From NCBI RefSeq assembly GCF_009363275.1, contig NZ_CP045324.1:3658001-3722000 (forward strand): DNA of 64,000 nucleotides. Direction: 5' to 3'. Of the stretch, positions 8,730-16,651 are shown piece after piece; positions within the stretch are counted from its first letter, which is position 1, and the number at the start of each line of letters is the position of its first letter. The notes below the pieces were generated by a model. The model had not been told where the DNA came from. It saw nothing but the letters and a program-made list of their open reading frames with translations, and did no database searches. This DNA is from Marinobacter sp. THAF197a (lineage in GTDB: Bacteria > Pseudomonadota > Gammaproteobacteria > Pseudomonadales > Oleiphilaceae). A program made the position numbers and the translations under genes.

Positions 8730-10248
8730 TTACTCGGCGTATTGCAGAACCACTCGATACACCGCGGTGGTGCCACTCACTTCATTACCGGTAAGCAAGA
8801 GCACGTCGCCGTTTGGTGACAGGTCCGCGGGTATCACCGTAATGTCTTCGATTCCCAGATCACCGGCGATAGCCAGGTTGGTTTCCGGGTCCATCACCCA
8901 CTCTTCCCGCGTATTGAGATAGTCCACGATCGACGGCGACTGCGGATTGGTGATGTCAAACACCATGACACCACCCATACGCTCAAGACCAAGGAAAGCA
9001 AACGTACGATCACCAAAGGTGGCTGATGTTACCGCTTCCGGCTCTGGCCCCTTGTTATCCGAGCGGTTCAGGAACGAATCGCCAGCACTGTGGTTCGAGT
9101 TGAAGAACTCCGCGCAGGGGATATCTCGCTGCGACCCGGCAAGGCAGGCATCACTGGCCAGATACTGCTCAACCATGTCGCCGGAATCCCACACCAGATC
9201 ACCATCAGCGGACCAGATCGCCATGGAACGGCCACCGAATGCGTATACCTCGTCATACATCAGCCGGTCACCTGCAGGGTCCTCAACACCGGAGGTATTG
9301 AACATCACAGGGTCACCGTTTTCATCGGTGCGGTAGCCCATGGTCCAGGTCACGGTGAGGCGGCCCAACTGTTCATCTTCCCGGCAGCCGCCTGGCTCAC
9401 CGGCACTGGCGCCGCAGTAGTCGAACACCTCGGGATTCAGCAGTGCGCCTTTCGCCAGGTCGAACAGTTGTGGCGGCATGTCATCGCCCAGACGGCGTTC
9501 AAAACCGTTCTTGTGGAACAAATGCTTGAATCGTATTTCCTCGACAAAGCCCTGATTGGCATCACCACCAAAGTCAGGGTCTTCCGAATCTTCAGGCCCC
9601 CAATAGGCTGGGTTATCCTCACCCCAGGCCCGGGCATCGCCCTCGTTGGCGGTCAGGATGAAAGTCTCACCGTTATTGGTGAAGCTGGCGATGGCATCCG
9701 GATGGTACATGCCGAAAATACCCGGCCAGGTTTTGATGTCGATGACTCCGTTTTCATCGCTGGCATCCAATCCCTGGCCCTCAACACCATGATCCTTGTA
9801 GCCCAGCGGCAGGATCTCAGTGATGGTGGCCGAGGCGATGTCCACTTTCGCGAGTGCGTTGTTCTCCTGCAACGCCACCCATGCAGTGGTGCTGTCGGCG
9901 TTCACTGTGATGTACTCCGGCTCCATATCCTGGGCGACACTGGCACCCGGACCAAATACCCGAACACCATCCGCCACCAGCTGTGCTCTCTGGCTATTGA
10001 AGGCGGTAAAATCTGCCGTCCTGACTTGCAGGTTGTCAGGGTCAGTCACATCAATGACGGAAACCGAGCCTTCCGGATCAATCTGATAGTCGTCACTCGG
10101 CTCACCCTCATTGGCTACCAGAAGGTATTTGCCATCAGGAGTGAGTCAGCATATCCGGCTGAGCACCAACCTCTGCAAAGCCGCGCAGGGACAGTGTCGC
10201 AGCATCGTATATGGCAGCGAATCCCGGTTCAGTCTTCGGTGAATTGCT
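8730..10248 (-). pseudogene. Choice-of-anchor I / phytase-like beta-propeller protein, N-terminally truncated and frameshifted
   Basis: The 3' part encodes over 439 residues of a secreted beta-propeller of the choice-of-anchor I type, with family segments such as HPDAIASFTNNGETFILTANEGDARAW, GRSMAIWSADGDLVWDSG and PEAVTSATFGDRTFAFLGLER. Upstream of the first ATG (10049) the same frame continues with PDGKYLLVANEGEPSDDY up to about 10145. The matching earlier residues (FAAIYDAATLSLRG, then FAEVGAQPDML) lie in another frame, 10248-10138, which is closed by two TAA codons at 10249-10254. So the copy has a one- or two-base shift near 10138-10145 and lacks the signal peptide and the first blades. 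Unless the shift is a sequencing error, this is a decaying gene. Confidence 0.75.
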
Positions 10249-10396
10249 TTATTAGAAAACTAACTCGGTAGCAAAGAAACCTATTTCACCGCTGTTACAG
10301 GATCGGGAAGGAAATAAGACAGGGCAATGACATATTGATGAAAGGCACATGGCGGCCTGATACCACCACGTGCCCTTACGGACGTATTATGACAAT

Positions 10397-10870
10397 CTAC
10401 TGACCAAGGTAACTCCGGTACATCCACACCGTTTTTTCCTGCTGGGAGATGTAGTCACTCATCAGGGCAACGGTGCCTTCGTCTTGAGCCTCGCCGGCCA
10501 GATTGAGCAGATCACGCTGCTTGGCGATCAATTTCCCGAAGCTCTCTACGATGTTGCCCACAGCTTCTTTGCCATCAGACACATCCTTTCGCTCGGGCAC
10601 ATCGGATTTCTCGATGTAGGTACTGTATGCGTGCGCCGGGCGGTGGCCCAGGGTCAGAACACGCTCGGCGATCTCATCAATCTTCAGCAAAAGATCGTCA
10701 TAGAGCTCTTCAAACTTGGCGTGCAGCTCAAAGAAATTGTCGCCCTTGATGTTCCAGTGATAGCCACGAACGTTCATGTAAAAGATCTGGTAGTTGGACA
10801 GCAACTCGTTAAGAGAGTCCGCCAGCTTCTGGGTCTTTTCCGTGTCCAGACCAATAAAGTTCTTACCCAT
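10397..10870 (-). CDS. dps: Dps-family DNA-binding ferritin
   Basis: A 157-residue Dps protein (ferritin fold), which forms a dodecamer that oxidises and stores iron and shields DNA during starvation and oxidative stress. The start at 10870 follows a perfect AGGAGG site; an upstream ATG in the same frame lacks one. The ferroxidase motif is visible as RGYHWNIKGDNFFELH followed by KFEELYDDLLLKIDEIAER, giving the His, Asp and Glu ligands. The N-terminus is short. A -10 box TATAAT and an OxyR-like half-site lie upstream. The gene stands alone, divergent from the DUF2061 gene. Confidence 0.93.
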   Translation of the reverse strand: MGKNFIGLDTEKTQKLADSLNELLSNYQIFYMNVRGYHWNIKGDNFFELHAKFEELYDDLLLKIDEIAERVLTLGHRPAHAYSTYIEKSDVPERKDVSDGKEAVGNIVESFGKLIAKQRDLLNLAGEAQDEGTVALMSDYISQQEKTVWMYRSYLGQ

Positions 10871-10972
10871 ATTGAACCTCCTGATTCGCGTTTTGGGTTT
10901 ATCTGCCAACCACTCTACTCAGTCGTCGGCTATAGCTGAAGTTTAGTTCTTCAATACTTGCGATAGCATAAG

Positions 10973-11001
10973 ATTATATCAAAAACCAGAAACCCATAGA
11001 C
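10973..11001 (-). promoter_or_regulatory. Promoter of dps
   Basis: On the minus strand a perfect TATAAT lies at 10978-10973. The hexamer 17 bases upstream (GTCTAT, 11001-10996) is a poor -35, as expected for an activated promoter. The start of transcription would be near 10966, about 95 bases before the ATG. Confidence 0.55.
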
Positions 11002-11010
11002 CGATGCTAT
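10996..11010 (-). promoter_or_regulatory. Possible OxyR half-site at the dps promoter
   Basis: Reads ATAG-N7-CTAT on the minus strand, the outline of one OxyR tetranucleotide pair, covering the -35 region of dps. The inner T and A of the full consensus are missing and no second pair follows seven bases on. A 9-bp inverted repeat (CGATAGCAT at 10961-10969, ATGCTATCG at 11004-11012) flanks the promoter. Confidence 0.35.
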
Positions 11011-11094
11011 CGACGATAATCACAAGTTCTATTTGGAAATAATTCTCGTTTGGTCTTCAATACATTCATAGACCCTACGAAAACGGAGTTGATC

Positions 11095-11361
11095 ATGAGC
11101 GCACTGAAACTGTTCGTTCACAACCACAGTGCCAACGGTGACCAGTCACTGTTAAAAACCATCACCTTTGCAATCACGCACTTCGTGGTGGCGTTCTCCG
11201 TAGCCTATTTGCTGACCGGCGACATTCTGATCGGCAGCCTGATCGCCATGGTTGAGCCGACCATCAACACCGTTGCCTACTTCTTCCATGAGAAGATATG
11301 GGCACGGTATCAGCGGAATGCAACCGCCAGGCCCTTGATCGTACGGCACAACACGCCCTGA
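11095..11361 (+). CDS. DUF2061 small membrane protein
   Basis: An 88-residue protein with the DUF2061 pattern: LLKTITFAITHFVVAFSVAYLLTGDILIG, then EPTINTVAYFFHEKIWAR. Two membrane helices are likely. The start at 11095 has an ACGGAG site seven bases upstream. The family is common next to stress genes but its function is unknown. It is divergent from dps, with the shared region 10871-11094 holding the dps promoter and a palindrome. Confidence 0.85.
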   Translation: MSALKLFVHNHSANGDQSLLKTITFAITHFVVAFSVAYLLTGDILIGSLIAMVEPTINTVAYFFHEKIWARYQRNATARPLIVRHNTP

Positions 11362-11407
11362 AACGGCTGATTCAGATCAATTACGGATATAACAGAAGCG
11401 GGCCGGC

Positions 11408-12847
11408 TCAGACGCCGGGCCCGCAATCCATACAACCCTCAGCGGGTTCCGGCCCCAGCCTGAGGTTTCTGTTGAGATTTTTCAGAGCAGTCCTCAACCC
11501 TTCTTCAATCACCGGGTGGTAGAAAGGCATTTCCAGCATTTCACTGACGGTCATTCGCTTCTGGGCACACCAGGCCAACAGGTGGGCAATGTGTTCCGCC
11601 GCCGGCCCGAACATTTCTGCGCCCATGAACAAACCGCTGCCATGCTCACCATACACACGCAGCAAACCGCGATTCCTGCCAATCACTTTGCTACGGCCCT
11701 GGTCCTCAAAGCTGACCTCCCCGATTGCAAAGCAGCCCTGGCACTTCTCGTCCACCTGATGAATGGTCAGCCCGACCAAGGCAATCTGTGGGTCTGAGAA
11801 CACCACGGCCAACGGCGTCTTGCGCAAGCCGGTGCGCACATCGGGCCAGGCCGCGGCGTTATCCCCGGCGATACGGCCTTCATCTGCCGCCTCATGCAGT
11901 AAGGGCCGGTGGTTATTCACATCACCAGCAATAAAAATATGGCTGTCGCCACAGCGCAGTGTGTAGGGATCAAACTCCGGCATGCCCTGGTCATTCAGTT
12001 CAATGCCGGCATTCTGGATATCCAGGTTATCCACATTGGGACGGCGGCCGGTGGCCGCCAGCAGATAGTCAAAGGTTTCCTGATGCACCTCGCCATCCTC
12101 AAACCAGGTGATGTGAACATCTTCACCCGTGCGCTCGACCCGGCGAGTCTCCGCCTTCAGGCTCAGTGCCAGTTCTTCACCAAACACGCCCTTCGCATAG
12201 TCACGGATCTTCTCGTCCCGCAGGCCGCCAATACCACCGCTGACCCCAAACAGCCGAACCCGCACGCCCAGCCGGCTCAGTGCCTGGCCCAGTTCCAGGC
12301 CGATGACACCGGGGCCGAATACCGCTACAGATTCCGGCAGATCCTGCCAGTCAAACACATCGTCGTTAACGATTAACCGGTCCTTGGCTTCTCTCAGGAT
12401 GCCCGGCACGTTAGGTCGGGAGCCGGTGGCAATGATAATGCGATCGGCATGCACTTCAGTGTGTTCGCCAACCACCAGCCGGTGGCTGTCGACAAACCGG
12501 GCATGGCCCATCAATCGGTGTTCCTCCGGCAGTTTTTCCATGGACCGAACCACCGGTGCCACAAACTTGTCCCGCTCTGCCCGCACCCGCTCCATGACCA
12601 GCCGGCCATCAATCCGTACATCACCCGCCAGCACACCGAACACATCGGCGGTTTTCAGGTCGTGGGCTCTTTCAGCAGCGGCAATCAACAGTTTGCTGGG
12701 CATGCAGCCCACCCGCGCGCAGGTGGTGCCGTACCGTTCTCCCTCGATCAAAACCACATTGTCGGTGGCTTTACGAACCCGCTGGTATGCCACCATGCCG
12801 GCAGTCCCGGCACCGATAATGGCCACATCCACTTCACGCTTGTTCAT
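11408..12847 (-). CDS. lpdA: Dihydrolipoyl dehydrogenase-like flavoprotein disulfide reductase
   Basis: A 479-residue pyridine nucleotide-disulfide oxidoreductase. FAD site DVAIIGAGTAGMVAYQ at the start, the redox-active disulfide in GTTCARVGCMPSK (Cys about 43 and 48), an NAD-binding region around VFGPGVIGLELGQALSRLG, a second FAD motif HIFIAGDVNNHRP, and the C-terminal His-Glu pair in MPFYHPVIEEGLR. These are the features of lipoamide dehydrogenase, and the start has a strong GGGAGG site. The gene is not near any 2-oxoacid dehydrogenase or glycine cleavage genes, so a stand-alone Lpd paralogue with another disulfide substrate is possible. Confidence 0.85.
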   Translation of the reverse strand: MNKREVDVAIIGAGTAGMVAYQRVRKATDNVVLIEGERYGTTCARVGCMPSKLLIAAAERAHDLKTADVFGVLAGDVRIDGRLVMERVRAERDKFVAPVVRSMEKLPEEHRLMGHARFVDSHRLVVGEHTEVHADRIIIATGSRPNVPGILREAKDRLIVNDDVFDWQDLPESVAVFGPGVIGLELGQALSRLGVRVRLFGVSGGIGGLRDEKIRDYAKGVFGEELALSLKAETRRVERTGEDVHITWFEDGEVHQETFDYLLAATGRRPNVDNLDIQNAGIELNDQGMPEFDPYTLRCGDSHIFIAGDVNNHRPLLHEAADEGRIAGDNAAAWPDVRTGLRKTPLAVVFSDPQIALVGLTIHQVDEKCQGCFAIGEVSFEDQGRSKVIGRNRGLLRVYGEHGSGLFMGAEMFGPAAEHIAHLLAWCAQKRMTVSEMLEMPFYHPVIEEGLRTALKNLNRNLRLGPEPAEGCMDCGPGV

Positions 12848-13000
12848 TTTGCCTCCCGGTAAGCTAGAATTCGGCAGTTAAACTGAAAGTATAGAAACCT
12901 TATCATTGCCTGACAGGTGAAGCTGGCAAAAAATCCTCAGCAGTGTGCAGGTTTACCTTCAGTACGTTCGTCTGGCAATGACAATACCCGGAGATCTCAG

Positions 13001-13672
13001 GTGCAGAATTACTGGCTGGAATTTATGACGGTGGCACTGGTTCACTTACTTGCGGTGGCAAGCCCGGGCCCGGATTTCGCGATCGTTTTGCGCCAGGCGC
13101 TCACCCAGTCCCGACGTAATGCCTTGCTGAGCGCAGCCGGCATTGGCATTGGTATCTTGCTGCATGTGGGTTATTCGTTGTTGGGCATTGGTTTCATTAT
13201 TCAGCAGTCGGTAATGCTGTTCACCGTACTGAAGGTGGTGGGTGCCCTGTACCTGTTGTGGATTGCCTGGCATTGCCTGCGAGCAAAACCCGGCGGCATT
13301 CATGTGGATGCCAGAGGTAGCAACGGGCAAACCGGTTGGGCGGCGTTCCGGCTCGGCTTCCTGACCAACGTGCTGAACCCCAAGGCCACGCTGTTTTTCG
13401 TATCCCTGTTCTCAGTCATCATCAACCCCGGCACCCCGGTGCTGCTGCAGGCGGGCTACGGCCTTTATATGGCTTTCGCCACCGGCCTCTGGTTTGCCCT
13501 GGTCGCGATATTCTTTACCCACCCCCGTGTCCGCCGGGGGTTCAACCGGTTCGGACACTGGCTCGACCGGGCCATGGGGGGCATCCTGGTATTGCTGGCC
13601 GGGCAGCTGTTGCTTTCTACAGTGAGCGGATCAGAGCCTCCGTCTGCTCCCAGCCCAGGCACGGATCGGTAA
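13001..13672 (+). CDS. LysE/RhtB family amino-acid exporter
   Basis: A 223-residue inner-membrane transporter of the LysE superfamily, six helices. The start is a GTG at 13001 with GGAG seven bases upstream; the longer frame from 12917 has no ribosome site. Family motifs are ASPGPDFAIVLRQAL near the N-terminus and LGFLTNVLNPKATLFF in the middle. Members export amino acids such as Lys, Arg, Thr or homoserine lactone. Its last 56 bases overlap the 3' end of the convergent DAHP synthase gene. Confidence 0.88.
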   Translation: MQNYWLEFMTVALVHLLAVASPGPDFAIVLRQALTQSRRNALLSAAGIGIGILLHVGYSLLGIGFIIQQSVMLFTVLKVVGALYLLWIAWHCLRAKPGGIHVDARGSNGQTGWAAFRLGFLTNVLNPKATLFFVSLFSVIINPGTPVLLQAGYGLYMAFATGLWFALVAIFFTHPRVRRGFNRFGHWLDRAMGGILVLLAGQLLLSTVSGSEPPSAPSPGTDR

Positions 13673-14669
13673 TCGAGCAGCCGTAGATCAGCTCTTCGCC
13701 GTCGTCCTGCCGGCCGAATTCCAGGAAGCTCTCCAGCATCAGCCCCCTGATGTGCCGGTTGCCGCTGCGCTTCTGGGCCATCACCTCCCGGGCGATATCC
13801 AGTTGCCGCTCGGCCTGCTTGCAGGCGTTGTCGTGGCTGCAGTCCACCATCACTGCCGTCGACAAGCCGGCTTTCTCCAGTTCCGCCACCGCCTTGGCGA
13901 TGCTCAACTCATCGTAATTGGTCACGCCCCGGCCACCGCGCAGTACCAGGTGGGTGTCCGGGTTACCGGAGGTAGAGATCATCACCGGCGCGCCGTTATG
14001 GGAAATACCCATATGGTGGTGCGGGTGCGAGGCAGACTTCATGGCATGGCTGGCCACGGTAATGCCGCCATCGGTACCATTTTTGAAGCCGGTGGGCATG
14101 GGCAGGCCGCTGACCATTTCCCGGTGGATCTGGGATTCGGTGGTGCGGGCACCGATGGCAGTCCAGCTCACCAGGTCACCCAGGTAATCCATCATGAACG
14201 GGCTCAGGGCTTCCGTCGCCAGCGGTAAACCCAGCTCGGACAATGCCAGCAGTAGCTTTCGGGAGCGTTCCAGACCCTGCTTCAGATCGCCCTGGCCGGT
14301 GCGATCAGGATCGTACAGAAGGCCTTTCCAGCCAACCGTGGTGCGTGGTTTTTCCAGGTAGGCGCGCATCACTATCAGGAAGCGATCACTCACCTCGTCC
14401 GCCAGGGTTTTCAGACGGGTGGCGTAATCCAGGGCGGCCTGTTCATCGTGAATCGAACACGGGCCCATCACAATCAGGGTTCGGTCGTCCTGACCGTGCA
14501 GCACGGCGCGGATCTGCTCACGGTAACTGGCAATGGCCCGAACCAGGTGCTCACCGGCAGGAAACTGCTGGCGCAACTCGCCCGCCGTTGGCAGTGTGGC
14601 TTCCTGTCGGTGCTGGCAAGCACTTGCGATTTGCTCGCCCAGCGTTTCGGATTTCAGCGGCATGTTCAT
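13617..14669 (-). CDS. aroG: 3-deoxy-7-phosphoheptulonate (DAHP) synthase, class I
   Basis: First enzyme of the shikimate pathway: phosphoenolpyruvate plus erythrose 4-phosphate gives DAHP. The protein has 350 residues, like the E. coli AroF/AroG/AroH enzymes. Motifs include VMGPCSIHDE, RAYLEKPRTTVGWKG, IGARTTESQIHREM, GFKNGTDG and MVDCSHDNACKQ. Which aromatic amino acid inhibits it cannot be read off, so the symbol only marks the family. The ATG at 14669 is preferred, with a weak GGGAA site. Upstream lie an intrinsic terminator (14737-14701) and a leader reading frame with ten aromatic codons, so transcription is probably controlled by attenuation. Confidence 0.93.
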   Translation of the reverse strand: MNMPLKSETLGEQIASACQHRQEATLPTAGELRQQFPAGEHLVRAIASYREQIRAVLHGQDDRTLIVMGPCSIHDEQAALDYATRLKTLADEVSDRFLIVMRAYLEKPRTTVGWKGLLYDPDRTGQGDLKQGLERSRKLLLALSELGLPLATEALSPFMMDYLGDLVSWTAIGARTTESQIHREMVSGLPMPTGFKNGTDGGITVASHAMKSASHPHHHMGISHNGAPVMISTSGNPDTHLVLRGGRGVTNYDELSIAKAVAELEKAGLSTAVMVDCSHDNACKQAERQLDIAREVMAQKRSGNRHIRGLMLESFLEFGRQDDGEELIYGCSITDPCLGWEQTEALIRSL

Positions 14670-14700
14670 GTCTGTGTTCCCGTTTCCCTGTATCAGAATC

Positions 14701-14737
14701 AAAAAAGCCCCGGCTGGGCTACCAGTCGGGGCTTTTT
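14701..14737 (-). terminator. Attenuator terminator upstream of the DAHP synthase gene
   Basis: On the minus strand GCCCCG-A-CTGG, loop TAGC, CCAG-C-CGGGGC, then six T (14706-14701): 6 plus 4 base pairs with one mismatch. It ends only about 30 bases before the DAHP synthase ATG, so it precedes the gene. A second hairpin, GGCAGCC (14775-14769) with GGCTGCC (14754-14748), lies just upstream and could be the competing fold. Confidence 0.75.
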
Positions 14738-14804
14738 CGAGTCCGGTGGCAGCCTGGGTTGCTTGCCGGGCTGCCTTCCTCGTTAAATTCGGTCGATGAA
14801 GATC

Positions 14805-14864
14805 TTACGGGCGGCCCGGGCTCTGGCTAAAATAAAAGCCATAACCAAACCACCAAAAATACAC
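14805..14864 (-). CDS. Leader peptide rich in Tyr, Phe and Trp codons (aroG attenuator)
   Basis: A 19-residue frame on the minus strand reading (M)YFWWFGYGFYFSQSPGRP, ten aromatic residues within residues 2-12. The GTG at 14864 has AGG seven bases upstream; an in-frame ATG at 14942 would lie at the predicted transcription start and is less likely. It sits between a sigma70-like promoter and a terminator that precedes DAHP synthase, the layout of ribosome-stalling attenuation. Scarcity of Phe, Tyr or Trp would stall the ribosome here and favour read-through. Start codon uncertain. Confidence 0.72.
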   Translation of the reverse strand: MYFWWFGYGFYFSQSPGRP

Positions 14865-14949
14865 AGCAGAACCTGCGGCCTTCAGTTTCTCACCGAAAGC
14901 TTTCAAAACATTCAATTGACAGGCTGCGTGTGTGGTCTTCATGCTTTTC

Positions 14950-14979
14950 ACTATAACCCCGCGGTTTTCAGATTGGCAA
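14950..14979 (-). promoter_or_regulatory. Promoter of the DAHP synthase leader
   Basis: Minus strand TTGCCA (14979-14974), an 18-base spacer, TATAGT (14955-14950). Transcription would start near 14942, giving a leader of about 270 bases before the DAHP synthase ATG. Confidence 0.5.
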
Positions 14980-15032
14980 CCCGCAATCCGGAATATTTTT
15001 GGCGGGTATGTGTAACGGCTCCGGAGGCCCCG

Positions 15033-15818
15033 ATGACTGAACGCATGACCCACTCCATCACAACCAGCCTGTTGGCACTGGTGTTCGCCCTGTTTTCAAC
15101 CCTTGCCCTCGCCCAGGAGTCTCGCGTTTACCAGCTCAACAACCGCACCTCTGCTGACGTTGCCAACCAGATTAAAGAACTCTATCAGCAGGCTCCCGTC
15201 TCAGTCTCCGCCCGGGGACAGCAACTGGTGGTTCGTGGGGAGCCCGGATTACTGGATGAGATCGGCACGCTGATTGAATCCATCGACGTACCGCCCGTGC
15301 AGATGCGCATCAGCGTTCGCTACCGGCAGGACATCGGCGGCAAGCAGTCCGGTGGCGGCGTGACGATTTCCGACAACCGGGCCGGCGCCAATGTCGAACG
15401 CCGCACCATAAGCACCAATTCCAGCACTGAACGGCAACTGGTGGTCCAGGATGGCCAGTCCGCCCACATCACCTCCGGCAATGTGCGCACCCTACCGTTT
15501 GCGGTCCAGGGCGGACGCAACCCGGCGGCGATACTCGAACAGGTAGAAACCCGCAGCGGCTTTATCGTGACACCCCAGGCCATATCCGACCAGACGGTAG
15601 AGCTGAATATCGTCTCGTTTGAGGAAGATCCGGCCAGTATCCAGGGCTATGAAACCGAAGCCCTGATGACCATTCGGCGGGTTGAACCCGGTCAGTGGGT
15701 GTCCCTGGGTGGCACCAGCACATCCCAGAGCCACCGGCAGGATGGCATCACCTATCGGGTAACCGGTAACCGTTCTGAAAATCAGTCGGTGGATGTGAAA
15801 GTCGACATTCTGCCCTGA
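15033..15818 (+). CDS. Secreted NolW/secretin N-domain-like protein
   Basis: A 261-residue exported protein. The start at 15033 has CGGAGG five bases upstream; an ATG at 15045 is an alternative. The signal peptide ends near STLALAQ. Residues 28-90 (RVYQLNNRTSADVANQIKEL and the LIESIDVPP segment) match the short N-domain seen in secretins and in nodulation protein NolW. The C-terminal half, with TSGFIV-like and PGQWVSLGG segments, resembles the gate region of secretins, but the protein is far too short for a full secretin channel and no secretion genes are nearby. Function unknown. Confidence 0.7.
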   Translation: MTERMTHSITTSLLALVFALFSTLALAQESRVYQLNNRTSADVANQIKELYQQAPVSVSARGQQLVVRGEPGLLDEIGTLIESIDVPPVQMRISVRYRQDIGGKQSGGGVTISDNRAGANVERRTISTNSSTERQLVVQDGQSAHITSGNVRTLPFAVQGGRNPAAILEQVETRSGFIVTPQAISDQTVELNIVSFEEDPASIQGYETEALMTIRRVEPGQWVSLGGTSTSQSHRQDGITYRVTGNRSENQSVDVKVDILP

Positions 15819-16319
15819 TCAAGCTGCCCGTTTGCCGAGCAGCAGGTCCCGGGCATCATTGAGCTTGGCCGCCAGGTAGTCGTTACCACCCCGGTCCGGG
15901 TGTACCTTAAGCATCAGCCGCCGGTGGGCCGCGGTCACTTCCTCCCGGCTGCAGCCGGGCTTTACACCGAGGATGTCACAAGCTTCCTGTTCGGTCATCG
16001 GGCCCTGAGTTGCCACATTGGCTCGGGCACCTGACGCTCCACCCGGAGCTGGCCCTTCGTTATCACCCATCGCCCGGCGAACCAGGGGGGCAAACTTCAA
16101 CAGCGCCGGCAGCTTGCGCAGCAACGGAATGATCGCGGCAACCGCTGCCGTCAACACATGGACCCGCCCGGTCAGCACCATAAACAACAACAGGGCGCCG
16201 CCCACCACCAGCACCGCTTTCCATATGGCGGCTTTCTGGCCTTCCGGTGACAGGGCACCCCATTTTTTCAAGATGACAAACACGGCGGCCGCCAGGGCCA
16301 GGCCGAGAATTAGCTGCAT
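15819..16319 (-). CDS. Membrane-anchored J-domain protein
   Basis: A 166-residue protein with two N-terminal membrane helices (about 2-20 and 34-52) and a C-terminal J domain (about 108-160) whose helix II ends in HPDRGG, the motif that stimulates the DnaK ATPase. The layout, helices first and a short DnaJ domain last, resembles the TIM14/Pam18-like bacterial proteins. It probably recruits DnaK to the cytoplasmic face of the inner membrane. It is convergent with the NolW-like gene: the stop codons abut with no base between them. Confidence 0.85.
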   Translation of the reverse strand: MQLILGLALAAAVFVILKKWGALSPEGQKAAIWKAVLVVGGALLLFMVLTGRVHVLTAAVAAIIPLLRKLPALLKFAPLVRRAMGDNEGPAPGGASGARANVATQGPMTEQEACDILGVKPGCSREEVTAAHRRLMLKVHPDRGGNDYLAAKLNDARDLLLGKRAA

Positions 16320-16651
16320 TCGATCCTCTCACCCGTTCACATCGTGACAGGAGCATAACAGATACACTCCCGTGCCATTATGTATGCGAAACTGCGATTT
16401 TACATCCGTAAAGCACAAGATCCGGCAAGACGACGTCATCGTAGTTTCATAGCAGTAGATATACTGAGATTTAGAGGCAAACTGGTGACAAACCGAAGTG
16501 CTTTTTGTAGCATCCTATTGGTTATCGTTAAGCTGACGCATTCTCATTAAGCGTCCGCCTGTCGCCGCCCCCTGATGCGCAAGGAAAGCTGTCAGCCTTC
16601 CCATCCCGGCGACGTTATCCGTTTAAAGAACCCTAGCCCAGGAACAGACCT
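16320..16651. other. Intergenic region between the J-domain gene and the RND operon
   Basis: These 332 bases lie between divergent genes and must hold both promoters. No good sigma70 box pair, long repeat or small reading frame with a ribosome site was found. An AGGAAC ribosome site lies at the right end before the membrane fusion protein start. A TTGGTTATCGTTAAGC stretch around 16530 is AT rich and could be part of an operator, but this is not supported further. Confidence 0.4.

Noticed and set aside
9090..10271. A 393-codon open frame on the plus strand
   Set aside because: Antisense to the choice-of-anchor I remnant; composition is that of a shadow frame. The remnant on the other strand has clear family segments.
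14915..14955. TTGACA on the plus strand as promoter for the NolW-like gene
   Set aside because: No acceptable -10 at 16-18 bases; TATAAC is about 30 bases away.
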